Shown: positions 1 through 7,210, counted from the first letter of the stretch. The stretch is DNA of 21,961 nt from an uncultured Succinivibrio sp. (GCA_900767695.1 CAAGAC010000007.1:1-21961); one strand, 5' to 3'. A program made the numbers and translations. Notes: generated by a model not told the origin, from the sequence alone.

Positions 1-10
1 CTTCCGATCT
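1..10. other. probable Illumina adapter remnant at the contig end
   Basis: The first ten bases, CTTCCGATCT, are identical to the last ten bases of the standard Illumina read-1/read-2 adapter, and they sit exactly at the end of the sequence. Flagellin similarity starts just after them. GATCT-containing words are common in this genome (a 9-mer match occurs inside bioA near 2672), so coincidence is possible, but the exact end position favours untrimmed adapter. Confidence 0.55.
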
Positions 11-864
11 CAAGGACCCAGGCCTCGCTTGCCACGACCTACGAGCGCCTCGCCTCGGGACTGCGCATCAACTCTGCCAAGGACGACCCTGCCGGGCTCC
101 AGATCTCCGACCGCCTTACCACCGAGATAAACGGCTACATCCAGGGATCGCGCAACGTCAACGACGGCCTCTCGGTGGCGCAGACGGCCGAGGGCGCGCT
201 CGATGAGATAAAGAGCATGCTCCAGCGCATCCGCACCCTGGCAGTCCAGTCGGCAAACGGCACCAACACCTCCTCAGACCGCGCCTCGCTGAACGCCGAG
301 GCGATGCAGCTTAGCGCCGAGATAACCAGGATCGCCTGCCGCACCACCTACGCGGGGCGCGCCCTGCTTTCAGGACTCAATCCCGCCCACACTGGCGGAA
401 CCATGCTCAACGCGCGCGGGCACATCGCCATCCAGGTATCGGGCCAGGCAGGCGACATAATCGAGATCACAGGACTCTCGGCAGGCTTCACGCTCTCGTC
501 GCTTGCGCAGCAGACCGGGGCCATGGGCAGCTTCATCGGCAAGGGGCCGGAGTCGAGCTACTTCGACCTCTCGACCGAGGAGAGCTCGCAGGGGGTGCTC
601 GGGCACATCGACGCGGTTATAAACAAGGTGAGCATGACGCAGGGCGAGCTTGGCGGGGTGCAGGAGCGCTTCGAGTCGGTGCTGCGCCTGAACTCGACCA
701 TGCGCGCCAACATGGAGGACGCGCGCTCGCGCATCCGGGACACCGACTACGCCGAGGAGGCGTCGAATCTCGCGCAGGCCATGGTGCGCCAGCAGCTCAT
801 GCCGACCATCATGAGCCAGATCAACTCCCAGAAGTCCCTGATCCTCAGCCTGCTCCAGGGCTGA
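1..864 (+). CDS. flagellin, 5'-truncated by the contig end
   Basis: The open frame runs from base 1 to a TGA at 862-864 and gives 287 residues without a start codon. The N-terminal part carries the flagellin D0/D1 signature (ERLASGLRINSAKDDPAGLQ, then RNVNDGLSVAQTAEGAL). The C-terminus has the matching coiled-coil half (ARSRIRDTDYAEEASNL) and ends in LSLLQG, as flagellins do. The surface-exposed middle is short, so the complete protein would be about 310 residues, a compact flagellin. It would be secreted by the flagellar type III apparatus and polymerise into the filament. About 20-25 N-terminal residues are missing. The first four codons may be sequencing adapter rather than genome (see 1-10). 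No terminator is visible before bioD. The family call is firm; which flagellin paralogue it is cannot be told. Confidence 0.93.
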   Translation, partial: LPISRTQASLATTYERLASGLRINSAKDDPAGLQISDRLTTEINGYIQGSRNVNDGLSVAQTAEGALDEIKSMLQRIRTLAVQSANGTNTSSDRASLNAEAMQLSAEITRIACRTTYAGRALLSGLNPAHTGGTMLNARGHIAIQVSGQAGDIIEITGLSAGFTLSSLAQQTGAMGSFIGKGPESSYFDLSTEESSQGVLGHIDAVINKVSMTQGELGGVQERFESVLRLNSTMRANMEDARSRIRDTDYAEEASNLAQAMVRQQLMPTIMSQINSQKSLILSLLQG

Positions 865-912
865 TTTCCAAAAGGCGGTGTAACATACCAGTCCGTCCAT
901 AAGGAGGGATAG

Positions 913-1590
913 ATGAAATCACTGTTTGTGACCGGCACCGGCACCGATGTCGGCAAGACCCGCGTCTGCGCGGCGATCGCCCGCTATTTCACAAAGAAGA
1001 AGCTCTCATTCGCCTACTACAAGGCCGCCGCCAGCGGCACATTGAAAATAGAGGAGAGCGATCCTGGCAGGGTCAAGCGCGCGGCCAGCCTTCCGCAGCC
1101 GGACGCGAGCCTGGTCTCCTACCTCTACGAGCATCCGCTCTCGCCGCACCTCGCAGCCCGCGTCGAGGGCGGCAACTTTCCCGATCCGGACGTCATCGAG
1201 AAGGACTGGCGCAGCCTTGGGCGCGAGTACGAGTACGTGCTCACCGAGGGCGCGGGCGGGATAGTCTGCCCCCTCGTCCATGAGAAGGGCAGGACGCTCT
1301 TCTACCTGGACATGCTAAGGCGCTTTGGCATCGGCGCCCTCATCGTCGCCGACGCGGGACTGGGCACCATCAACCACACAGTGCTCACATATGAGTACCT
1401 CAAGGCGCGCGGCATTCCCGTCAAGGGCGTGATCTTGAACCGCTGGAACGGGGAGGACCTCATGCACCGCGACAACGAGCTCATGGTCAGGGAGATGACC
1501 GGACTGCCGATAATCGCCCATGTGAGGGAGGGATCTGCCGATCTCGATGACATAACCATTGCGCCGGAGGAGCTTTTCGATGAAGCCTGA
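913..1590 (+). CDS. bioD: dethiobiotin synthetase
   Basis: This cytoplasmic enzyme closes the ureido ring of dethiobiotin from 7,8-diaminopelargonate, CO2 and ATP, the penultimate step of biotin synthesis. The 225-residue product has the BioD P-loop GTGTDVGKT at residues 8-16, Lys37 in the position of the substrate-binding lysine (YYKAAASG; most BioDs have KP here, so the proline is replaced by alanine), the SPHLAAR segment, and EGAGG with Glu112. The length is normal for the family. The start is set by a strong ribosome-binding site, AAGGAGG at 901-907. The gene overlaps bioA by 11 bases, so the two are very likely translationally coupled. No bioB, bioF or bioC lies nearby, so the rest of the pathway must be elsewhere or absent. 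Confidence 0.95.
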   Translation: MKSLFVTGTGTDVGKTRVCAAIARYFTKKKLSFAYYKAAASGTLKIEESDPGRVKRAASLPQPDASLVSYLYEHPLSPHLAARVEGGNFPDPDVIEKDWRSLGREYEYVLTEGAGGIVCPLVHEKGRTLFYLDMLRRFGIGALIVADAGLGTINHTVLTYEYLKARGIPVKGVILNRWNGEDLMHRDNELMVREMTGLPIIAHVREGSADLDDITIAPEELFDEA

Positions 1591-2956
1591 AGTTTCAAAG
1601 CTTGTGGAGGAGGATCTCAGGCACATCTGGCATCCTGCCGCCCAGATGAAGGACTACGAGGAGTTCCCGCCGATTGCCGTGGTGCGCGGCGAGGGCCCGT
1701 GGCTCTACACCGAGGATGGGAAGAAGATCCTCGACGTGGTGAGCTCGTGGTGGTGCAACCTGCTCGGGCACTGCAACCCAGAGATCTCGGAGGCGATTGC
1801 AAGGCAAGCTCGCACGCTCGAGCACGTGATCTTCGCGGACCTCACCCACCCCTGGGCAGTCGAGGTCGCTGACAGGCTCCTCGAGATCCTGCCTGCGGGC
1901 CTCACCCACTTCAACTTCGCCGACAACGGCTCGTCGTCGGTTGAGATGGCCCTCAAGATGGCATTCCAGTACCAGCTCCAGACGGGGCACCCCGAGCGCA
2001 GGCGCTTTGCCTGCCTCTCCGAGGGCTACCACGGCGAGACCATCGGCGCGCTCTCGGTGGGGAGCATGGATCTCTACGCGAGGATGTACCAGCCGATGAT
2101 GATGGACAACCTCCACGTGCAGGCCCCCGACTGCTTCCGCTGCCCCTGCGGCAAATGCCGCGGCTGCTGCAATTGCGAGTGCATAAAGTTCGCCAGGAAG
2201 GCCCTGGACGAGCACGGGCACGAGCTTGCCGCCCTCATCGCGGAGCCCCTGCTGCAGGGTGCGGCCGGCATGAGGATCTACCCAGAGGAGTACCTGAGGC
2301 GGCTCAAGGCGCTCTGCCACGAGCACGGCGTGCTCTTCATCGCAGACGAGATAGCGACCGGCTTTGGCCGCACCGGGGAGATCTTCGCGTGCGTGAAGGC
2401 CGGGATCACGCCTGACATCATGACCCTCTCAAAGGCCATCACCGGCGGCTACATGCCGATGTCGGTGGTCTGCACCACGGACGAGGTCTACGAGGCCTTC
2501 TACGCCGACTGGCGCGCGGGCAGGGCCTTCGTCCACTCCCACACCTACGCCGGCAACTCGCTTGCCTGCGCCTGCGCCCTCACCGTCATGAAGATCTTAA
2601 GGCGCGACAAGGTGATAGAGAAGGCGCGGGAGACTGCCAGGTGGCTTACGGCCGAGTCTGAAAAGGAGTTTTCCGATCTTGAGGAGTGCGGCGAGATCCG
2701 CCATATCGGCCTCATCCACGCCATCGAGCTGGTGAAGAACAGGAAGACCAAGGAGCCGTTCTCCCCGGATCTCAGGCTTGGCAGGCGCATCTACCGCCGC
2801 GCGCTCTCGCAGGGGCTGCTGCTCCGCTCCATCGGCGACGTGCTCTACTTCAACCCGCCCCTGAACATCTCGCGCGAGGATCTCTCGTTCGCGCTGAGGA
2901 CCGCCTCGTCGTGCATCCGCGCGGAGCTTGCGGCATCAAGGGCTGATCGCGCCTGA
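1580..2956 (+). CDS. bioA: adenosylmethionine-8-amino-7-oxononanoate aminotransferase
   Basis: This PLP enzyme transfers the amino group of S-adenosylmethionine to 8-amino-7-oxononanoate to give 7,8-diaminopelargonate, the substrate of the BioD encoded just upstream. The product has 458 residues. Visible class-III aminotransferase features are SSWWCNLLGHCNP near residue 50, DNGSSSVEMALKMAF near 115, LFIADEIATGFGRTGE before residue 280, and the PLP lysine Lys285 in TLSKAITGG. An in-frame ATG lies at 1559, but the ATG at 1580 has GGAGGAG seven bases upstream and gives the usual BioA N-terminus, so it is preferred. Residues 185-201 hold eight cysteines in 17 residues, an enriched form of a cysteine-containing loop found in one BioA subgroup. 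The stop codon TGA also supplies the TG of an extended -10 promoter for the next genes. Confidence 0.94.
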   Translation: MKPEVSKLVEEDLRHIWHPAAQMKDYEEFPPIAVVRGEGPWLYTEDGKKILDVVSSWWCNLLGHCNPEISEAIARQARTLEHVIFADLTHPWAVEVADRLLEILPAGLTHFNFADNGSSSVEMALKMAFQYQLQTGHPERRRFACLSEGYHGETIGALSVGSMDLYARMYQPMMMDNLHVQAPDCFRCPCGKCRGCCNCECIKFARKALDEHGHELAALIAEPLLQGAAGMRIYPEEYLRRLKALCHEHGVLFIADEIATGFGRTGEIFACVKAGITPDIMTLSKAITGGYMPMSVVCTTDEVYEAFYADWRAGRAFVHSHTYAGNSLACACALTVMKILRRDKVIEKARETARWLTAESEKEFSDLEECGEIRHIGLIHAIELVKNRKTKEPFSPDLRLGRRIYRRALSQGLLLRSIGDVLYFNPPLNISREDLSFALRTASSCIRAELAASRADRA

Positions 2957-2962
2957 TATAAT
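2954..2962 (+). promoter_or_regulatory. extended -10 promoter of the three-gene cassette
   Basis: TGATATAAT is a perfect extended -10 element (TGn followed by consensus TATAAT). No good -35 lies 16-18 bases upstream, which is usual for extended -10 promoters. It overlaps the bioA stop codon and would start RNA near 2969, about 35 bases before the next gene. The cassette can therefore be expressed apart from bioDA. Confidence 0.55.
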
Positions 2963-3003
2963 CGAAAGGATGCGCGGCATCGCGCGATTTCCCGGAGGCC
3001 GGC

Positions 3004-3648
3004 ATGTCCAGATTCAAGACCGCGGCGAGGGCCGCGGTTGCGGCGCTGCTGATCTCCGACGCCGCCGCCGCGCTGTGCGCAAGGCGCAGCGTCACCGCAT
3101 CGCTCATAGACTGGATCTACGAGAAGGCCGCGGGAGGCGCCGGTGGCGCTCCCTTCATCATGGTCGGGAGCACGCCCTTCTCGCCCTCGGAGATGTCCGT
3201 GCTTGCCTCGCCCTGCTTCCTTGGCGTGGCGCTTGCCGTGCTCTTTTGCGCGGAGATCACGGACTTCCTCGCAAGGTGCTTTGCCTTGCTCCGCCACCGC
3301 CACGAGGCCGCGGACTCGCTGCCCACCATCAGCATGAGCTCGGACGAGCTCTTCCACGGCAGGATGGACGGCGCCGGCGCCGATGGCGGCGCCGGACCTG
3401 ATCCTGAAGGGCAGGGCGGCGACGGCGGCCGGGACGATGAGCCTGACGACGGCGGGGACGAGCCCGATGGCGGCGAGTACCCGGGCGGCTGGTTTGACGA
3501 GGAGGGCTGGCACGACGACGATGTCGGCGATGAAGCCCCGCAAGACGGCTCCTGCGAGAGCGCGCAAGACTTTTCAAGAACCGCCCGCGCCGACGCCGCG
3601 GACGACGGCGCCCCCGAAGAAATAGCGGGGCGCGGCAACAAGGACTGA
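3004..3648 (+). CDS. hypothetical membrane protein with disordered acidic tail
   Basis: No family was recognised. The 214-residue product starts after GGAGG at 2994-2998. Residues 7-26 form an alanine-rich hydrophobic segment (signal anchor or signal peptide) and residues 64-84 a second membrane segment (around LASPCFLGVALAVLFCAE), followed by a short basic stretch (LLRHRHE). From about residue 115 to the end the chain is low-complexity and rich in Gly, Asp, Glu and Pro, so it is probably disordered and strongly acidic. The gene ends one base before the next start codon, so it is the first gene of a coupled operon. Its membrane location and acidic tail would suit an anchor or scaffold for the large repeat protein that follows, but that role is only inferred. 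The frame is supported by its own promoter, ribosome-binding site and tight junction. Confidence 0.7.
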   Translation: MSRFKTAARAAVAALLISDAAAALCARRSVTASLIDWIYEKAAGGAGGAPFIMVGSTPFSPSEMSVLASPCFLGVALAVLFCAEITDFLARCFALLRHRHEAADSLPTISMSSDELFHGRMDGAGADGGAGPDPEGQGGDGGRDDEPDDGGDEPDGGEYPGGWFDEEGWHDDDVGDEAPQDGSCESAQDFSRTARADAADDGAPEEIAGRGNKD

Positions 3649-3649
3649 T

Positions 3650-6397
3650 ATGCCCAGAAAGAACACCAGCAAGAAGGACAGCGGAAGGCCTTCAAATTTC
3701 ACCGCCCCTGAAGTTGAGGCGCTCGAGACCCGCCTGACAGGAGAGGATGTGCCTCCCTGCGATCCGGTCCCGCAGGGGCTGTGCATCGAGTACGCCCAGG
3801 CGGCGATGCGCGGCTGCAGCGAGTTCAGCCGCGACGCCGACGACGCGGACTTCAGGAGCATGTGCCTGGCCTTCTACTGGCTCTACGCCGCAATCGAGAA
3901 CTCCAACGGGGCGAGCACCCGGGCGATGGCGCTGCTATCCGATCTCCTGCGCGACTACTACGACTCGATGCTCAAGGAACTTGCCGATCTCGACGGGATC
4001 GCCAAGCGATCGCCAGGCGATCTGCCCGAGGACGGCAGCGACGAGAGCATCATAGATCTCATCAAGTCGCGCCGCGGCGGCGGGATGCAGGTGCCGGGAA
4101 GCGAGAGGGAGGATCAGGAGACCCTCAACTTCATGGTCAACGCCCGCCTCAACGCGATCATGGCCGATCTCCTGGGCGGCTACCTCGACAGCGATCCTGC
4201 CGAGGGGGCCGAGATGGACATGCCGCCCTTCGTCCCCGAGGAGTGCGCGATCCTGATGCGCTTCCACGAGCCGGCCTTTGCAAAGTACGACATCCCCCAG
4301 CGCCGTCCCGATCTGCTGCGCTTCAAGGGCGCCGAATCGCCGGACTTTCCAGGCCAGATAGCCGACGACGTGCCGCCCCAGGACAACGACACCTTCAGCG
4401 AGCTCTCGGCAACGCTCATAGTCGATTTCTTCGAGCGCATGCGCGGTAGGGACGATCCGGTGCTGCTCGCAGGCTTCGGCGTTCCCGCCGAGGCGGCCAC
4501 GCTCATCGCGATGGGCTATCTGAACGGCCGCGACATGGCCTTCTCCCTTGAGAAGGCGGGATTCTGGACGCGCTACGCGATGTCGCTGGGTTCCCCCCGC
4601 GCCTGGCTCCTGCACGCGGTGTTCTTCTCGAAGATAGGAAGGGCCTATCTTGAGGACGCCGACGGAACCGGCTACACCATGTACTGCTCGGATCTCATCC
4701 AGGCCTGCAAGCTCTGCTGGGCAAGCCACCTGAGCGACGGCGCCTTCTTCCGCTACGGCCCCAGGGCCGCGACCACCTACGAGGATGTCGGCTCCCAGAT
4801 TGAGATCATGTCATCGGCGCTAAACAGCCTCGTCAACGCGGCGCTGACGCTGCGCGAGCTCCAGCTCGACCGCGGCCACTCGCGGCCCGATCTTGCAACT
4901 GAGATCACCTCGCTCTTCGGGCTTGCCTGCCAGAGCATCTCTATCGAGGATCCGGCGCTGTGCGCGGCTGCGGCGGGCTTCGCGCTGCTGCGACCCGACT
5001 GCGTGACGCTGCCGGACTTCCAGAAGTTCTGGCAGTCCTGGGCCGCGCCTTCTGCCAAGGGCAAGGCCCAGAAGGCGCCCAAGGACGCCGAGGAGCTAAG
5101 CTCCAGCCTCATCCGCGCGCTCATGCCCTCGCACGAGGATCTCGTCGTGATCACGGGGCAGGGGATCGCCGACTGCAACTGCAAGGCACACCGCCCGGTG
5201 CTCGAGAAGCTCGCCTCCGAGGGCTACGCTAGGCCGCTCACCCTCATCAGCAGCCTCAAGCCCAACAAGGAGCGCACCGAGCTCTGGCGCCGCGCGGCCG
5301 AGCTAGGCAGCCCGCTTGCCGCGTGCAACTACGCCTACGCCCTGATGGCGCAGGGCCGCCAGGCCGACGCCGAGGAGCCGGCGCTCACGGCGCTGCGCGG
5401 CGGGATCCCCCAGGCCTTCTACGTGCTCGCGACCTCCTACTTCGCGCAGGCCAGGACCGAGCTTGGCTGCACCTGCCTGCGCTATGCCGAGTGCTACAGG
5501 ATGCCCGAGGCCATCGGCATGATGGAGACGCTCAGGTCCAAGGGACTCTACGAGCCGCTGCCCTACATGCGCGATCTCGAGGAGCTTGAGGAGCTGGCCA
5601 GGCGCGACCGCACCGCCTGCTCGCTGCTCTCGGCGATGACGATGTGCGGCGCGCTGCTGCCGCGCGACCGCGTGGCCTCGCTCAAGCTCATGAAAGACTG
5701 TTCGGACATGGGCGATCCGGACGTCGCGGGACAGATAGCCTACCTCACCTCCGACATCTGGCACGATGTGCCCGGCTACACCTGCGTGCCCGATCAGAGC
5801 GTCGCGCTCTCGTGCATGTACCGCTACCAGATAAGCTGCATGGGCAGGGACACCGACGAGGAGGGGGACAAGGCCATCGAGATCTGCAAGAGGATGCTCA
5901 GGCACCTCTACGCAGGCAGGACCTGGCTTGAGCGCGGCATCGCCGACGAGGTGAGGAGCGGCGCCGGCTGGGCCTGGCTCCCGATGATCGGCGATCATGA
6001 CTCCGCTCCCGCGCGCAAGCGCGGGCTTTTGCAGCTCTCGCAGGACTACATTGAGATCCTAACCGAGGAGCGCGCGTACTGCTGCGGCAACCCCATGGAC
6101 GCCGACTCGGTGACGGACTCGGGCAGGGCGCTCACCGAGCTTTGCAAGAGCTCCGCCTCCGAGTGGAGGCGGCTTAAGGCCGAGTGCGCGCTCTTCACGG
6201 CGCTGCGCGGCATAGGCGGCATCAGGCTCAGGGCCGCGAGGGATCTTGCAAGGGAGGGCTTCAACTGCGGAAGCGAGCTTTGCGGGGTGATCCTCGGCAC
6301 CAGCCTTGGGCCAGTCGAGGCGGATCTCGGGCGCAGCTTCCGCGACGAGAACCTCATGGACGCGGACACGCTGCTCGTGCCCGAGATGGATCAGTAG
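3650..6397 (+). CDS. large helical-repeat protein (Sel1/TPR-like), function unknown
   Basis: The 915-residue product has no signal peptide or clear membrane segment, so it is probably cytoplasmic. It is almost entirely helical by composition. Around residues 545-600 it has Sel1/TPR-like units (RRAAELGSPLAACNYAYALM, then a similar ALRGGIPQAFYVLATSYF unit), and another near 660-700 (MKDCSDMGDPDVAGQIAYL). Such repeats normally form protein-binding solenoids. The N-terminal 20 residues are basic and Ser/Lys-rich. No catalytic motif was recognised. The start ATG follows the upstream stop by one base, with AAGGA five bases before it. The next gene starts eight bases after this stop. It is the central member of the cassette and may be a scaffold, but its function cannot be assigned from sequence alone. 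Confidence 0.8.
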   Translation: MPRKNTSKKDSGRPSNFTAPEVEALETRLTGEDVPPCDPVPQGLCIEYAQAAMRGCSEFSRDADDADFRSMCLAFYWLYAAIENSNGASTRAMALLSDLLRDYYDSMLKELADLDGIAKRSPGDLPEDGSDESIIDLIKSRRGGGMQVPGSEREDQETLNFMVNARLNAIMADLLGGYLDSDPAEGAEMDMPPFVPEECAILMRFHEPAFAKYDIPQRRPDLLRFKGAESPDFPGQIADDVPPQDNDTFSELSATLIVDFFERMRGRDDPVLLAGFGVPAEAATLIAMGYLNGRDMAFSLEKAGFWTRYAMSLGSPRAWLLHAVFFSKIGRAYLEDADGTGYTMYCSDLIQACKLCWASHLSDGAFFRYGPRAATTYEDVGSQIEIMSSALNSLVNAALTLRELQLDRGHSRPDLATEITSLFGLACQSISIEDPALCAAAAGFALLRPDCVTLPDFQKFWQSWAAPSAKGKAQKAPKDAEELSSSLIRALMPSHEDLVVITGQGIADCNCKAHRPVLEKLASEGYARPLTLISSLKPNKERTELWRRAAELGSPLAACNYAYALMAQGRQADAEEPALTALRGGIPQAFYVLATSYFAQARTELGCTCLRYAECYRMPEAIGMMETLRSKGLYEPLPYMRDLEELEELARRDRTACSLLSAMTMCGALLPRDRVASLKLMKDCSDMGDPDVAGQIAYLTSDIWHDVPGYTCVPDQSVALSCMYRYQISCMGRDTDEEGDKAIEICKRMLRHLYAGRTWLERGIADEVRSGAGWAWLPMIGDHDSAPARKRGLLQLSQDYIEILTEERAYCCGNPMDADSVTDSGRALTELCKSSASEWRRLKAECALFTALRGIGGIRLRAARDLAREGFNCGSELCGVILGTSLGPVEADLGRSFRDENLMDADTLLVPEMDQ

Positions 6398-6405
6398 GAG
6401 GGCGC

Positions 6406-6942
6406 ATGCAGCACCTGATGAAAATCTCCCTGGCGGGGGCGCCGGTATGGCGCCTCGTCGCCCTGGACGGCAAGGCCGATCTCTCGCACGCGGCGACGCT
6501 GATCTGCGCGGCCTTCGGCTACCGCGGCCTCGACTGCGCCTTCAAGTCTCGGGATGAGACAACTCCAGCGCTCACCCAGGGCAAGCTCCAGGAGCTGGGG
6601 GCGATGGAGGCGCTTGACGACTACATCTCCCGCACCAAGGGCGCCTTCTCCTTCACCGCAGGCGGCGGGGCGTCAGTGCTTTCGCACGATGTGCAGATCA
6701 TGCGCAGCGACGAGAAGCTCTCCTGCCTCGTGCCCTCGTGCATCGTGGGCTTGGGCGCGGTGCCGCCGGAAGGCCCCTACAGCATCGGCGCAATCAGCGC
6801 CTACGCCCAGGATGACGAGAACCTCACGCTCAATATAAAGGAGGTCACAAGCCGCATGCGCGCCCTGGGCTCGGTGCGGCCGTCCCTTGAGGCGGCGCTG
6901 GGGGCTGCCGGGATCGCCCCTATCCCCTTCAGGGACCAGTAG
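6406..6942 (+). CDS. pRiA4b ORF-3-like domain protein
   Basis: The 178-residue product starts at an ATG directly after GGAGG that overlaps the previous stop region, although the frame is open further upstream. The N-terminus (LMKISLAGAPVWRLVALDGK, then DLSHAATLICAAFGY) resembles the plasmid pRiA4b ORF-3 / IS1096 passenger-type domain, in which a KV-L-G-PPVWRR strand is followed by a helix ending in a short aromatic motif. The rest, about 100 residues with EALDDYISRTKGAFSF, is less typical. The family's biochemical role is not established. As third gene of the tightly packed cassette it probably acts with the helical-repeat protein. The assignment rests on pattern resemblance only and should be treated as tentative. 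Confidence 0.6.
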   Translation: MQHLMKISLAGAPVWRLVALDGKADLSHAATLICAAFGYRGLDCAFKSRDETTPALTQGKLQELGAMEALDDYISRTKGAFSFTAGGGASVLSHDVQIMRSDEKLSCLVPSCIVGLGAVPPEGPYSIGAISAYAQDDENLTLNIKEVTSRMRALGSVRPSLEAALGAAGIAPIPFRDQ

Positions 6943-6953
6943 CGCCAGGAGAA

Positions 6954-6969
6954 TGTGATCCTTTGCACA
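6954..6969 (+). promoter_or_regulatory. CRP-like site upstream of the cstA-type gene
   Basis: TGTGATCCTTTGCACA matches the CRP consensus TGTGA-N6-TCACA at nine of ten defined bases. Its centre is about 92-96 bases before the expected start of transcription, close to a position used by class I CRP sites. CstA and BtsT of E. coli are cAMP-CRP dependent (established knowledge), which makes the site plausible here. Confidence 0.45.
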
Positions 6970-6985
6970 AAATTTGCAGTGCAAA
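6962..6985. repeat. TTTGCA inverted-repeat cluster, possible operator
   Basis: TTTGCAC at 6962-6968 is matched by GTGCAAA at 6979-6985. Inside lies a second inverted pair, TTTGCA at 6973-6978 and TGCAAA at 6980-6985, with one base between. The cluster overlaps the right half of the CRP-like site and lies about 40 bases before the -35 element. The same TTTGCAC/GTGCAAA half-sites recur at 12685-12720. Confidence 0.4.
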
Positions 6986-7022
6986 AAACGCAACACAGCA
7001 AATAATGATTTCCAAAAAATGC

Positions 7023-7050
7023 TTGACACTCCCTGCCAAGCGTCCATAAT
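7023..7050 (+). promoter_or_regulatory. strong sigma70 promoter, rRNA-like
   Basis: Consensus TTGACA at 7023-7028, a 16-base spacer, and CATAAT at 7045-7050, with an AT-rich upstream stretch (GATTTCCAAAAAAT). The GATTTC-AAAAAAT...TTGACACT layout and the 16-base spacer are also seen in the rRNA-type promoter at 21874-21901, so this is built like a stable-RNA promoter. The expected start is about 7056-7058. Confidence 0.7.
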
Positions 7051-7057
7051 ACGGGCC

Positions 7058-7201
7058 ATGGCAGTTCCCTACCGGGAGCTGCCGCCTATCCGGGCGATAC
7101 CCAAATGAGCCCGACCGCGAGCGGAACAGCCGCTCCATGGGCAGGACGATCTCCTCCCAGCCTCGCTGCGGCCATGCCGCATCCGCGCCCGTACCCCGGG
7201 C
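7058..7201 (+). ncRNA. highly structured 5' leader or small RNA before the cstA-type gene
   Basis: This stretch fills most of the 319-base gap between 6943 and 7261. Six hairpins follow one another: 7060-7083 (ten pairs, one G-U), 7091-7113 (five pairs), 7119-7135 (six pairs), 7138-7159 (TGGG, a bulged C, AGGA, paired with TCCTCCCA), 7167-7181 (six pairs) and 7187-7201 (five pairs). It matches none of the riboswitches, 6S RNA, 4.5S RNA, tmRNA or RNase P signatures I know. It is followed by an A-rich stretch and a GATCC-AAAAA-GGATC hairpin (7235-7249) just before the GGAG ribosome-binding site at 7250-7253. It could be a regulatory leader of the transporter mRNA or a separate small RNA. No intrinsic terminator separates it from the gene. 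Confidence 0.45.
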
Positions 7202-7210
7202 CATCCAAGA

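Noticed and set aside
865..912. BirA operator before bioD
   Set aside because: The short gap has a weak GGT...ACC symmetry but does not match the TTGTnAACC/GGTTnACAA pattern.
2668..2680. A second adapter-like match inside bioA
   Set aside because: Only nine bases match, they lie within a continuous, well-conserved coding frame, and CCGATCT words are common in this genome.
7058..7201. Structured leader as 6S RNA, 4.5S RNA or a known riboswitch
   Set aside because: None of the conserved sequence blocks of these RNAs is present, and the fold is a row of short hairpins rather than one long stem or a known aptamer.
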